DNA of 64,000 nt, from NCBI GenBank assembly GCA_002887195.1, contig PJAB01000002.1:31721-95720 (forward strand), in the 5' to 3' direction. Positions 25,195 through 34,205 of the stretch are shown one piece after another. The position numbers were made by a program, and so were the translations under genes. The DNA is from Chrysochromulina parva (Eukaryota; Haptophyta; Prymnesiales; Chrysochromulinaceae). The notes under the pieces are model-generated. The model was not told where the DNA came from, did not search any database, and saw nothing but the letters and a program-made list of their open reading frames with translations. Within the stretch, counting starts at the first letter, position 1; every line of letters begins with the position of its first letter.

Positions 25195-27192
25195 CTATTC
25201 GGCATTCGTGGCCACCGATCTCACCTTCCAGTTTGAGATCGCAATGGCAATCGTGGGAAGCCGCGCCGCGCCGCGCCGCGGAGAGAGCAGAGAGCGCTCC
25301 GGAGAGCGCGAGGTTTGGGACCGTGGCGTAGTCCGTGGGATGAGGGCACCGTCGCGTGCGCCGATGCTGCTGCTGCTCCCAAGACCGCTGCGGCGCGCTG
25401 CGCGCAGACGGAACGCGCGCGCCGAGTGCTGCCGCCACAGGCGCAGCGCAGTGCGCGCCCACTCTCGCCTGGCGAGTGACTCAACCACGAAGCGTCTAGC
25501 ACGCTCGCTGACGCCGGGGTTGCCGTCGAGGATGATGGCCGTGCACGCGCATAGCCCCCATTGCTGCAGTACCTTTGCGAGCGCCACCGCGCCAGCCTTC
25601 CCGATCGTATTCCTGTACAGGTGCAAGCGGCGCAACTCGGGCAGCGCGCCCGGCGCCTGGCACGCAGCACTCAGCGCAAGGCAGCCATTCGTCCCGATGC
25701 GGTTGCCGCCAAGGTAGAGGGAGCGCACAGTGCGAAGCGCACCCTTGGCCACCTCGTTTGCGAGGGCCGTAGCACCATCATCTCCCATGGAATTGCCAAA
25801 CAGATTGAGCTCGGTCAGCGCGCCGAGCGCCTGCTGCCATGATCGGCTAGCGGCCGCGAGCACGGCGACGCCCTCGGCTCCGATGCGGTTGCTCCCGAGC
25901 GAGAGTGTCGTGAGCGTGCGCAGCGCGCCTTGCTCGGCGGCTCCAGCGAGCGCAGCCGCTGCCCGATTCGTGAGAGCATTGCCATCCAGACTCATCACCT
26001 GGACGCGGTTGGCCAGGCGGCCGTGACGCGAGGCGGTTGCTGCTATGCTCGTGCACAGCTGCTCGACGGCGGCATCACGTAGCCCTGCGACGCGCGGCAG
26101 TTTGAGCTCCTGCAGCCGTGGACACCAGCGGAGGGTCTCGCCGAGCAGCTTGGCCGTCACCTTATCAAGAGGCTGCGATGCATTCAATGAGAGCACGTCG
26201 AGCGCCGCGAGGAGGCAGGAGGCCTGCTTCCGGTACAGGCTGCGCACGAGCTTGACGTCGGCCTTGCGCTCAAATGTTGTCTTCTCAAGCATCGCATCGA
26301 ACGTGTCCGGGTCGATGAGCGCCCAGGACGGCGCTTGGCCTTCGGACCTGTCCACGTCAAGAACGAGTTGCCACGTGGCACACTGCGGATCGCGCCGTGG
26401 CCTGCAGAAGTGCGAGAGCGCCGCGGCAGCGCGCTCGTACGTGCACCAGCCGGACTTGTCGTATGGGCGCCTCTTGCGTGCCTTGGGCGCCGACGCCGGC
26501 ATTCTCGAGAGAAGCAACACTACCGTGCCTTGGTGCCCATACCACAGGTCCATGTCCTGCCGTGCTGACTCGAAGCGCGCGTGCTCCATGGATGTGCGCT
26601 TGCCTGTCTTCGGCTCGGGCTGGTCAAGTGAGAGCCAGTCCCAGAAGACGCCCACGTCGCTGAAGCCGGGTCGACCGTCGGGCGCGGGCGCGCGGTACTT
26701 TGTGCACTCCACCTCGAGCACGGCCGCAATCGCCTTCAGCTGCTCACCCGTGGGGTCGGCATGCTCGGTACGCACCCAGCAAGCTGATACGGCGACGATG
26801 GGCACGAGGCCGTCGAAGCTGGGCGAGGTGAGCATGTTCGAGGCGTTCGCGTGGATGGCGCGCAGCGCGGGCACCGGCATGAAAGCGAGATCGGGCAGCT
26901 CCTGCCGCCGTGGCACGACCGCGGATTCTTTTGCGACCGCGACTAGGTAAGAGGCGCGCACTAGCCGCACGGTGCCGCTCTCGAGCACGCGCCACAGCTC
27001 GGCGGTGCCCCGGTAGCGATCGACAGGCACGATGTTCGCAGCGCGTTCGTCAGAAGCGTGCTCCGCGCGGCGTGCCTCACCCTTCCAAGACTCCCACCAT
27101 ACGACCGGATCGTCCGTGTTGGCTTCAGAGATGGAGGACTCCGCCTCATCGTCCACATCGTCGTCATCGTCGTCCTCATCCTTGCGCGGCAT
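25195..27192 (-). CDS. Leucine-rich repeat protein with N-terminal TIR-like protist domain
   Basis: 665 residues, ATG at 27192, no intron evident. After an acidic lead (Asp tract), residues about 70-290 form an alpha/beta domain with the motifs VPIVAVSACWV, GVFWDWLSLDQ, LWYGHQGTVVLLLSRMP and KSGWCTYERAAA. This set recurs in unannotated protist proteins and faintly resembles TIR or HET-type signalling domains; I treat that link as tentative. Residues about 340-590 carry ribonuclease-inhibitor-type leucine-rich repeats (LTTLSLGSNRIGAEGVAVLA, LTELNLFGNSMGDDGATALA, VRSLYLGGNRIGTNGCLALS, LRRLHLYRNTIGKAGAVALA). There is no nucleotide-binding domain between the two. A basic, Ser-rich tail follows. 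The architecture hints at intracellular sensing, without proof. Confidence 0.78.
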   Translation of the reverse strand: MPRKDEDDDDDDVDDEAESSISEANTDDPVVWWESWKGEARRAEHASDERAANIVPVDRYRGTAELWRVLESGTVRLVRASYLVAVAKESAVVPRRQELPDLAFMPVPALRAIHANASNMLTSPSFDGLVPIVAVSACWVRTEHADPTGEQLKAIAAVLEVECTKYRAPAPDGRPGFSDVGVFWDWLSLDQPEPKTGKRTSMEHARFESARQDMDLWYGHQGTVVLLLSRMPASAPKARKRRPYDKSGWCTYERAAAALSHFCRPRRDPQCATWQLVLDVDRSEGQAPSWALIDPDTFDAMLEKTTFERKADVKLVRSLYRKQASCLLAALDVLSLNASQPLDKVTAKLLGETLRWCPRLQELKLPRVAGLRDAAVEQLCTSIAATASRHGRLANRVQVMSLDGNALTNRAAAALAGAAEQGALRTLTTLSLGSNRIGAEGVAVLAAASRSWQQALGALTELNLFGNSMGDDGATALANEVAKGALRTVRSLYLGGNRIGTNGCLALSAACQAPGALPELRRLHLYRNTIGKAGAVALAKVLQQWGLCACTAIILDGNPGVSERARRFVVESLARREWARTALRLWRQHSARAFRLRAARRSGLGSSSSIGARDGALIPRTTPRSQTSRSPERSLLSPRRGAARLPTIAIAISNWKVRSVATNAE

Positions 27193-27727
27193 GATCGCGA
27201 AGCTTCCTCCCCTTGGCGGGGCCGTTCATTCTATTCATGTACTTCATCGCTCGTCAAATCCTCGAATTCACACCAACTTCACACCACACGTAAACAGCAG
27301 GAGCGAGATGCTGAGAAGGACCCTCGAAATGAAACACATGCGGACGGAGAGCTGAGAAAATTCACAACTCAAAGTCACAAACACATACAACGCAAGCTCA
27401 AACGTGAAAGGCACCACCTCGTACACGTTCACACTCGCTTCATTCTCATGCTCGCAAGGTGGAACGCATACCGCGCTCACCACGGTTCAGAGTCGCCATA
27501 CTCCGGCGTCCGGTTCAACCCCGGGTCTGAACCCGTGCAACAACGCCCCACACGCACAGTAGTCGCACACGACTGCGTTCACATCTAAGATGTACAACAC
27601 AGGGGTGTCATACGAACAAATTGACGGATGGCAACCCGCGTGAAATGCCGGCCGGGACCATAGGAAGACCTTCCCCGTGGACACGGAAAAGAGTTTCGTC
27701 AAGTCCCGAAACTTTCGCCAGGAAATA
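27193..27727. promoter_or_regulatory. Divergent upstream region, LRR gene and hydrolase
   Basis: About 535 bases between two genes that point apart, so both promoters should lie here. It includes a tRNA-like hairpin at 27481-27537. The left half is AC-rich and AT-richer than the genes. No TATA-type element is certain. Confidence 0.45.
27481..27537 (+). other. tRNA-like hairpin (acceptor-stem and T-arm look-alike)
   Basis: An outer stem pairs GGTTCAGA with TCTGAACC, extended by CAC/GTG past a one-base bulge. Directly inside the 3' strand sits a 5-bp hairpin with loop TTCAACC, shaped like a tRNA T-arm. Total length is about 55 bases, too short for a D-arm and a normal anticodon arm. It may be a tRNA-derived fragment or chance. 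Confidence 0.35.
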
Positions 27728-28801
27728 ATGCCGACTTTGTTGCTGCTCGCAGCTGTGGCCATGACCATGCCCGCCACGAGCCCAACTGGCGTGGCGAATC
27801 GACTGTGGCAGTGGCGTGGTTTCCAAATCCGCTACCAATGCCTCAACGAAGAAGCGACAGGGCCGGCTTGTCTGCTCGTGCACGGCCTTTTTGTAAACGC
27901 TGACCATTGGAGACGAAATCTCCCAGTGCTCGCCGATGCCGGATTTCGCGTGTACGCGATTGACCTTCTCGGATCTGGCTACAGCAGCAAGCCTTACCCG
28001 ACCTCGAGCGAGGCGCGTGCCGCCAGTGGTGAAAACGGGCGGCCGCTGGGCGCGCCTGAGCAGGTCATCGGCAGTGCAAGCGGCCAGGAGCTGCTGCCGA
28101 GGCCCGTGCCGCTCGCACATCCCGTTGAGGGCAGCGTGTACAACTTCTACACATGGGCCGAGCAGCTCGCCGACTTCACGTCGGAAGTGATCGGCGCGGA
28201 GGGCGGCGCTACCCTCGTGGCCAACTCGATCGGCACGATCAGTGCGCTGCAGGCGGCCATCGATCGGCCCGAGCTGTTCCGGGGCGTGTTCGTGGTGAAT
28301 CCCAACTTTCGCGAGTTGCACGCCGCTGAGCAGCCCGGCTGGCTGCGCCCGTTGGCCATGCCCCTGATCGGTGCCGTGCAGCGCACGCTGCGCGAGCGAG
28401 GCCAGCCTCTGTTCGACCTGTTGGCCAACCCATCGACTGTGAAGACCATCCTCAAGGAACCCTACCACGACGATGCGCAAGTGACGGACGAGCTGGTCGA
28501 CGTGCTCCTCGCACCGCTGCTCAGCAAGGGCGCCGCCGACGTCGTCTTCGACACGCTCTCCTATTCTGCAGGCCCTCTGCCCGAGCCTTTGCTGTCTGAC
28601 GAGCGCCTTGCGGCCCCCGTGATGGTATTATTTGGAGAGGAGGACCCGTGGACGCCGCCCGCACGCGTGCGCGCCCTCGAGCGCTACCGCTCTGTCCGGG
28701 GCGTCATCGGCCTTCCGGGCGTTGGACATTGCCCGCACGACGAGGCGCCTGAGCTCGTCAACCCGCTCATCATCGACTTCGTCAGGCGGGTCGCGTCGTG
28801 A
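27728..28801 (+). CDS. Alpha/beta hydrolase, pheophytinase-like, with signal peptide
   Basis: About 357 residues from ATG 27728. That start puts a hydrophobic signal (MPTLLLLAAVAMTMPA) at the N-terminus, whereas ATG 27677 would add 17 polar residues. The fold is shown by LLVHGLFVNADHWRRNLPVL (oxyanion region) and AIDLLGSGYSSKP. The nucleophile is in VANSIGTIS (Ser167), the acid in GEEDPWTP (Asp306) and the catalytic His in GVGHCPHDEAP (His334). The combination of an NS-I/L-G elbow, DPWTP and GHCPHDEAP is seen in plastid and cyanobacterial hydrolases related to pheophytinase, which removes phytol from pheophytin. Chlorophyll breakdown is therefore plausible, but the true substrate is not proven. 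No AFAP motif follows the signal, so plastid import is uncertain. Confidence 0.82.
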   Translation: MPTLLLLAAVAMTMPATSPTGVANRLWQWRGFQIRYQCLNEEATGPACLLVHGLFVNADHWRRNLPVLADAGFRVYAIDLLGSGYSSKPYPTSSEARAASGENGRPLGAPEQVIGSASGQELLPRPVPLAHPVEGSVYNFYTWAEQLADFTSEVIGAEGGATLVANSIGTISALQAAIDRPELFRGVFVVNPNFRELHAAEQPGWLRPLAMPLIGAVQRTLRERGQPLFDLLANPSTVKTILKEPYHDDAQVTDELVDVLLAPLLSKGAADVVFDTLSYSAGPLPEPLLSDERLAAPVMVLFGEEDPWTPPARVRALERYRSVRGVIGLPGVGHCPHDEAPELVNPLIIDFVRRVAS

Positions 28802-29123
28802 GTCTCGAATGATTATGAACACTGCGTGCACGCCTGTTTTTCCTGGGCGACCCGCCCTCGAGCCTCGTTACGTGAGACGTGGACACTGCCATTCGGCGTG
28901 TTTTATACTTTTACTGTAACTAACTTAGAGGCCTCCTTACACGAATGAGTATGATAACACACGGAGTGGAGTCATGTTTTATGCGTATACAATCATACCG
29001 GCGTCGCCTGGGCTCCCGCGCCCGCCGGCATCGCGTCGGGTCTGAAGGGGCACAGCACACCGGGTGTGGAGGAGCAAGACGAACGCAAGACTCCCGACGG
29101 CTTCGTGCGCTCTCGAGGGCCGC
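28802..29123. other. Intergenic, convergent 3' ends
   Basis: About 320 bases between the hydrolase (+) and prefoldin 4 (-). AT-rich near 28895-28935. No gene recognised. Confidence 0.45.
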
Positions 29124-29781
29124 TCACTCCTCCAGGTTGATGTTCTTCCCAAATCGACCTGAGAGCACACAAAAGAGTGGCGCAAGGCAGGGCTTGTCAG
29201 CACAAGAGGCGCACCCACGCGAACGGCGCGTGACGGTGGGGACCCGCCATCGAGATGCGCACCGTAGAGTTTCCCCTTGAGGTCGGCCAAAGTCTCCCTG
29301 ATGGTCAGCAGCTCTGCCTTGTGGCTGTCGATCTGCTCCTGCACCTCCGATTTCTGCTTTTCGAGCATCTCGTCCGTCGAATCCTTGGACAACTCGAAGA
29401 AGCACTCGCCAAACAAGTACCTGCGGCAATGGTGGCAGCGGCAGAGCCTCATGATGAGACTGCTGAAGTGATAGCTCAAGGCGCGATGGCGAGACAGTCG
29501 GCCGGGGCGCACCTGACTGGCACGTCGTCGTCGGCGAGGATGATCTCGTTGGACGCATCGTCGAGGAGCTCATACTTTGACTGTGCCGCCTTGAGCTCGT
29601 CCTCGATATCGTGCATGCGACCATTGAGCCTCCCAAACTGGTTGATGCAGTCCTGGTCCTCACGCCGGACCTCGACGTCCTTATCTTCGTTCCTGCGCGC
29701 GTGGGAAAGTCACGAGCGTGAGAACTGGTGGTGATGTGGGAGTGCGCGCGCGGGGAACCAACGTCGGTCGTACGTCGACAT
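29124..29781 (-). CDS. PFDN4: Prefoldin subunit 4
   Basis: Beta-type subunit of the hexameric prefoldin co-chaperone, which passes nascent actin and tubulin to the CCT chaperonin. Four exons were rebuilt from splice motifs: 29781-29774 (only 8 coding bases), 29692-29513, 29420-29263 and 29158-29124. Introns are 81, 92 and 104 nt with donors GTACG, GTGCG and GTGCG and AG acceptors. The joined protein has 126 residues, close to the about 134 of human PFDN4. It shows the N-terminal coil (REDQDCINQFGRLNGRMHDI), the hairpin region ASNEIILADDDVPVRYLFGECFFEL, the C-terminal coil (MLEKQKSEVQEQIDSHK ... LADLKGKLYG) and the family ending RFGKNINLEE. All junctions are in frame and total length is a multiple of three. 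The 8-base first exon is the least certain part. Confidence 0.88.
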
Positions 29782-30167
29782 GGAGCTCCTCTGCTGTGAA
29801 TTCACGCCTTTTATGGGGTCTTGGCGGGAGTCTTGAAAGTCTGCAGTGCTGGGCATCCCAGTCCCGCTCGCGCAGAGCTCGGTCAGTGCATCGGCCTCTC
29901 CTCGCCTCATGGCTCTCGCGCGTTAGCGTGAACAGAGGCAGTGCGGAGCGGGGAGCGGAGCGAGCATGGGCCCCGATACGGGGCAGACGAGAGTAAATTT
30001 TGCGTCGGGTAGCAAACGGGAACCGCCTCGCTAACTTCTCCTCGCTCTATAGAACATCCCATTGAGAACATCCGCACCGAAAAGAATGGCAGTGATCGAA
30101 CACCTGCTCTACAAAACAGCCCCGGGGAGCACGCCATCCTCGAGACAAAACGTTGTAACTGCCTCTC
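29782..30167. other. Intergenic upstream of prefoldin 4
   Basis: About 385 bases between two minus-strand genes, containing the prefoldin promoter and the 3' end of the MFS gene. No gene or repeat of note. Confidence 0.45.
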
Positions 30168-31637
30168 TCATGTTTCTGTTAGTCCGCGCGCGAGCACGAG
30201 CGCGCCCACCAACCCCACGAGGCCGGCAACACCGCACTCGACGCCCAAGACGCCCGGCAGGGCGTCGCCCACGAGGCCGAGTAGAAAGGGCGCGAGGATG
30301 TACGCACCGTCCCCGACCGCTCGCGGCAGCGCGAGCGCGGTCGCCTCGGAACCCTTGGGCGCAAGTTCTTGCCCGATGGCCGTGAGCGCCGGACCGAGCG
30401 CCGTGACCCCAAGTGACCAGAGGAGAATAAGGGCGCTGAATACGAGGCCCGCGTCGAATGGCGGCCCTTCCTCGAGAGCGCCAGCCACCCGCGCCTTGTT
30501 GAGCACCAGTGGCACCGCCATCAGGCCGAGCGCCGAGATGGTGGCCGCTCCCACGGCGACGCTGCGAGCGCCTTGTCGATCAGCAAGCCAACCCCCGAGG
30601 GGTGCGCCGACAAGCCCAGTCAGCGCGGCGGCGGAGAGCAGCGAGCCAGCGGCGAGGGCGCCGCCGGGGAGGAGTGCCGCGGCGAGCAGCGGCACGCTCG
30701 TCACCTTCGCTGCGAAGCCTACCTGCAGGCCCACTTGGCAGGCCGCGAGACCTCGCCACTCATCGCGCTGAGCGAGCGTTGCCCACAACTCCGTACTGCC
30801 TTCGCCCTCGGCCTCGCCGCCCACCGGAGATGCGATGGCGCCGCTCGCGCGCGAGCGGCGCGCGAGCGGCGCGCGCGCAGGCAGCGCCGCGGTGTCGAGC
30901 GTCTCAGGCAGCAGCGCGTACAGGCCAAGGGTGACGAGAGCGGCAGCAACGACGCAGAGGAACGCGGCGCGTGGGCCATAGGCCTCGACCGCATAGCCGC
31001 CGAGCGGGGAGCCGACGGCGATGCCGAGGGCGCAGACGGCCTGCTGCGCGGCGGCCAGCTCGCCACGGTATTTGGGCGCGCGGGATGCCAGGTCGGCCAA
31101 ATATCCGCGTTCGCCGCACTCCGAAACGCACCGGCCGGCCCCAAGCCCGAGCCTCGCGAGCACGAGCACCGGAAGCTCAGTAGCGAGCGCGGTGGCGAGG
31201 TCGCTCAGCGCGATGAGGCCCATTCCGGCCATCATCGCCGGCTTGCGGGCTTCGTCCGCGAAGCCTCCAGATGGGCGTGCGAGGACCAGCAGCGCAATCG
31301 CAGGCGCGCCGATGACTATCCCGTTGGCGGCATTCGAGAGCCCGAAGCTCTCCTTTGCGAACAAGGGCAGCGTGGGGATCACGGCACCCACGCCTATGAA
31401 TAGAATGAATTGTGCTAGCAGCAGCAATGCAAAAGGGACAAAGGTGTCACGCGGCAAGCCGAAGACTGCACCGCTAGCATGGGGCACGGTGGCACGGGCT
31501 GCAGAGCGCTGAACAATCCTACATCCTATGGCAGGTGATCTGGAGGCTGTGGTCCAATGTCGTACTGCTGGCGTGGTCCTAAATGCTGCGTTGCACGTCG
31601 CGACCACTGCGAGCAGAAGAGAGACACGCACGCGCAT
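30168..31637 (-). CDS. MFS transporter with plastid-type presequence
   Basis: 489 residues, ATG 31637, no intron. The N-terminus is a signal peptide (MRVRVSLLLAVVATCNAAF) followed at once by RTTPAVRHW. Cleavage before a Phe (NAAF) and a Ser/Arg/Ala-rich transit region fit a bipartite plastid presequence. From about residue 65 there are 12 likely membrane helices, beginning FVPFALLLLAQFILFIGVGAVIPTLPLFA. The family's A-like motif between helices 2 and 3 is seen as ARPSGGFADEARKPAMM, and a second half follows with PLGGWLADRQGARSVAVG. The cytosolic loop around residues 245-285 is charged and Ala-rich. Similarity is to the broad drug/sugar-type MFS; no substrate is implied. Location in the plastid envelope is inference from the presequence. 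Confidence 0.83.
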   Translation of the reverse strand: MRVRVSLLLAVVATCNAAFRTTPAVRHWTTASRSPAIGCRIVQRSAARATVPHASGAVFGLPRDTFVPFALLLLAQFILFIGVGAVIPTLPLFAKESFGLSNAANGIVIGAPAIALLVLARPSGGFADEARKPAMMAGMGLIALSDLATALATELPVLVLARLGLGAGRCVSECGERGYLADLASRAPKYRGELAAAQQAVCALGIAVGSPLGGYAVEAYGPRAAFLCVVAAALVTLGLYALLPETLDTAALPARAPLARRSRASGAIASPVGGEAEGEGSTELWATLAQRDEWRGLAACQVGLQVGFAAKVTSVPLLAAALLPGGALAAGSLLSAAALTGLVGAPLGGWLADRQGARSVAVGAATISALGLMAVPLVLNKARVAGALEEGPPFDAGLVFSALILLWSLGVTALGPALTAIGQELAPKGSEATALALPRAVGDGAYILAPFLLGLVGDALPGVLGVECGVAGLVGLVGALVLARGLTET

Positions 31638-32029
31638 GGCGCGCCGGTAGTCTTGTTCGGACTGTGAACAGCACGCGTCCGCTTGCGCGTCCGTTCATGT
31701 TAATGAGCCATTTCCGGCTCCGATTTAACGATTTTTGAACGAAAAATAGCCGTCTGAACTCTGATGGCAAATTAATGTGAACAGAACGGCGGGGTGTTGG
31801 TGTTCACCACCCTCGAACCCTGCACCCACCGAGGGTTCGAGGGTCCCCTCTTCGTCGGACTTCCAACTCAGGAATTCTTGACCTGTGAACACTTCAATGC
31901 AATAGCTCGTAAGTAGCTCGAAATTTGAGAATTGCGTCCCGTGGCACAGTGATGAATGCATGAATCGACAGAGAGAGACACGCGGGTACAAGAACCTAAA
32001 AATGCTGATGGGGAAGTCCTTGCCGCGCA
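31638..32029. other. Intergenic with perfect hairpin
   Basis: About 390 bases upstream of the MFS gene and downstream of the glycosyltransferase, all on the minus strand. AT-richer than the genes. It contains the 13-bp hairpin at 31809-31844. Confidence 0.5.
31809..31844. repeat. Perfect 13-bp inverted repeat, 10-base loop
   Basis: ACCCTCGAACCCT (31809-31821) and its exact complement AGGGTTCGAGGGT (31832-31844) around a 10-base loop. It sits upstream of the MFS start and downstream of the glycosyltransferase stop. It could be a protein-binding dyad or an RNA hairpin. Confidence 0.75.
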
Positions 32030-33256
32030 CTAAGCCGCGGGATCCTCTGCGGGCGGCAACCAGTCGATGCCGCTGATGTCGGAAGCGGAGCTGGCATCGG
32101 ATGCCGCCGAGTTACGGCGCGCGTGTTTCGAGGGCAGCGGCGAGAGGTCGCACCAGCGCCAGTTCTGGCAGCAGTGCTCGAGGCGCGCGACCAGCTGGCC
32201 GCCGCGCCGGATGCGATACTTGCTTGCCATCGTCGCGCAGCGAGGCCGTGGCTGCGGACTCTCGAGAGGCTGCAACAGCTGCGCACGCCGCTGGCGCGCG
32301 TACTCCCAGCGCTCCGGCCGCTTGAGCCTATGGTATACGTCCGCCCGATACAGCGCTTGACTGCCACGCGCAACGACGTACTCGGAGAGCGTGAGATGAA
32401 CTAGCGTGAGCGACTCGTTGCGCATCGCCCGGTAAAGCAGATGCATGTAGTACACGTCCTCGGTGAGAACATTGTTCGCCGGGTGGTTCGGATGCGATGT
32501 TTTGAGCTCCTTATTATAGTAGGGGTGCATGATCGCGCGACGCGCCCGCGGCCCGAGTGCATAGGCCTCATCGCCGCAGCAGTCGAAGAGTGTGACGAGC
32601 CGTTGCACCATCGGGCGCGAGTAGCCGAGGAAGTGGCCCTTGGCGTACGGAAATGGGCCGACGGCCTGTGGCCGCAGGCACTCCTGCTTGCTGCGACTAA
32701 GCATCGCGATTGTGCTCACGTTCCGCGCAGACTCCTGTGCAAGCTCCCAGCGTCGGCTCGAGTACGCGAAACAAGTCGAGATCATGGCGACCGGATCCCA
32801 CATGAACCACTCCTCGACGTTGCCGAACACGAGCGAGGGTAATCGTGCGAACGGCGCCATGCGCGCGGCGATCAGCGTCGCGTTGAAGAGCGTGTCGTCG
32901 TCGGCCAGCACGACGAGCAGAGGCGTGTCCTTGCGTGCGGCGGCCGTGCGCAGGAATCGATTGCTCAAAAGGTACTTTTCGAGGCCATACGTCTTCTTTG
33001 CCCGCCGCGCCGCGGGCAAGTCGAAGAGCCACACATCACTACGATTGCGATCAACATCGGCTTGGTCCTGTGCCATCACAAAGCGCAGGGTAATGGCCGT
33101 CGACGCCGCCGATGACGAGGCCGCTGCACCGGCCTTAGTGTCAGCCGAAGATGGGCTGATGACGCCGCTGGTACCTACGCCTGCGCAGAGCTCGCGAATG
33201 GCCTCACGACGCTGCAGCGCGACAGCGTGTCGGTGGCTAGGCACGCCGACGAGCAT
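32030..33256 (-). CDS. Glycosyltransferase family 31-like (beta-1,3-type)
   Basis: About 408 residues from the first ATG (33256); the frame is open upstream but with no ATG. The order of motifs fits GT31 galactosyl/N-acetylglucosaminyltransferases: AMLVGVPSHRHAVALQRREAIREL at the start, a DxD-type VVLADDDTLFN (metal and nucleotide-sugar binding), then GPFPYAKGHFLGYSRPMVQRL and the late TEDVYYMHLLYRAM, equivalent to the family's EDV motif. The usual N-terminal signal-anchor helix is not visible, so an upstream exon may be missing from this model or the gene may be truncated. Expected role is sugar transfer to glycoproteins or scale and cell-surface glycans in the Golgi. The C-terminal about 60 residues are Arg/Ser-rich and probably outside the catalytic domain. 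Confidence 0.7.
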   Translation of the reverse strand: MLVGVPSHRHAVALQRREAIRELCAGVGTSGVISPSSADTKAGAAASSSAASTAITLRFVMAQDQADVDRNRSDVWLFDLPAARRAKKTYGLEKYLLSNRFLRTAAARKDTPLLVVLADDDTLFNATLIAARMAPFARLPSLVFGNVEEWFMWDPVAMISTCFAYSSRRWELAQESARNVSTIAMLSRSKQECLRPQAVGPFPYAKGHFLGYSRPMVQRLVTLFDCCGDEAYALGPRARRAIMHPYYNKELKTSHPNHPANNVLTEDVYYMHLLYRAMRNESLTLVHLTLSEYVVARGSQALYRADVYHRLKRPERWEYARQRRAQLLQPLESPQPRPRCATMASKYRIRRGGQLVARLEHCCQNWRWCDLSPLPSKHARRNSAASDASSASDISGIDWLPPAEDPAA

Positions 33257-33280
33257 CGCAATTCCACCCTTTTCGCCCAA

Positions 33281-33587
33281 TTCACGGTCTCTTCACGCCA
33301 GGTGAATTGGATGTTACTACTCGAGAGGGAACGACGACGAGCGAACCGTCACCAACCGCGACTCTCCGCATGCGGGTCCGCATGACCGCAAACGCGCGCA
33401 CGACGTTATGTCAGCGTACACGGAACAGTAGGGACTGCGGCTTCCCGCTCACTGTCTTCGTGTGTACATGGGAGGTCGTTTCTCAGCACCGCGTGTGCAG
33501 CACGACACGGAATTTCTGTTACAAAACTCAAACTTCAATGTATGTCTACACGTCCGCACGAGTGCCGACGACGACGGCCGCACAACC
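33281..33587. promoter_or_regulatory. Divergent upstream region
   Basis: About 305 bases between the glycosyltransferase (-) and the 247-frame protein (+); both promoters should be here. No clear element. Confidence 0.35.
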
Positions 33588-34205
33588 ATGATGTCTCCGC
33601 CGGCCGTGCACCGCGTCTCGAAGGGGACCTTCCACGCGGCGCGTCATTCGGTGCTCGATGAGATCGTCTTCAACCGCGACTTTGACAAGTCGCGCTCATC
33701 CTCGATCAACCGCGGTCGCGACACGTGGACCTTTCAACCCAGTTACTCGGGCTTCCAGTCGCTGGCGCTGCAGATGCGGCCCGATCAGTCGATCGGACGC
33801 CTACCGGCCATGATGATGGATGGCACGGTGTCTAGCCACGCCTCCTTGCCGCAGATCGTCGCGCACGGCTCGAGGGCGAGCAGCATCCAAATCAAGCACA
33901 ATCCAGCTCTCTGCGGGTTCGTGACCGAGAAGGTCACGAAACTTCCGTTTGCGCCCGGGCTGCGTCCGGACGCGAACTTCGGGCGGCTGAAAAACCACGT
34001 TGAGCTGCGCAACCACGAGAGCGACCTCATCATCAACCTCAACACGCCCAACCAGTACCCGCCCTCCCCATTCACACCAATGTTTCGGCCGCTCGGCTCC
34101 GTCCAGCCGAACGTGCAGCCTCCGGGACGGCCAGTCACCACTCATCAGCCCGGCCGTCATCGCTTCTTCATGTCCGACATCACGCCCAAAATTGGCTCGG
34201 TGTAA
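33588..34205 (+). CDS. Small protein sharing the D-E-[IV]-V-F motif, unknown
   Basis: About 205 residues from ATG 33588 (MMSPPAVHRV); an in-frame start at 33462 lies in sequence that looks untranslated. Near the N-terminus it has HSVLDEIVFNRDFDKSRSSS, the same opening motif as the repeats of the 1,432-residue protein (VDEVVFNHDMDLSGS, ADTLIFNRDTD). The closing GAAG-SS block is absent. The rest is Pro/Asn/His-rich with a basic, conserved-looking tail (PGRHRFFMSDITPKIGSV) and has no membrane segment. I do not recognise a family. The shared motif suggests both proteins bind the same kind of partner or structure, though they are 26 kb apart. A strong hairpin follows the stop codon by 15 bases. 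Confidence 0.65.
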   Translation: MMSPPAVHRVSKGTFHAARHSVLDEIVFNRDFDKSRSSSINRGRDTWTFQPSYSGFQSLALQMRPDQSIGRLPAMMMDGTVSSHASLPQIVAHGSRASSIQIKHNPALCGFVTEKVTKLPFAPGLRPDANFGRLKNHVELRNHESDLIINLNTPNQYPPSPFTPMFRPLGSVQPNVQPPGRPVTTHQPGRHRFFMSDITPKIGSV

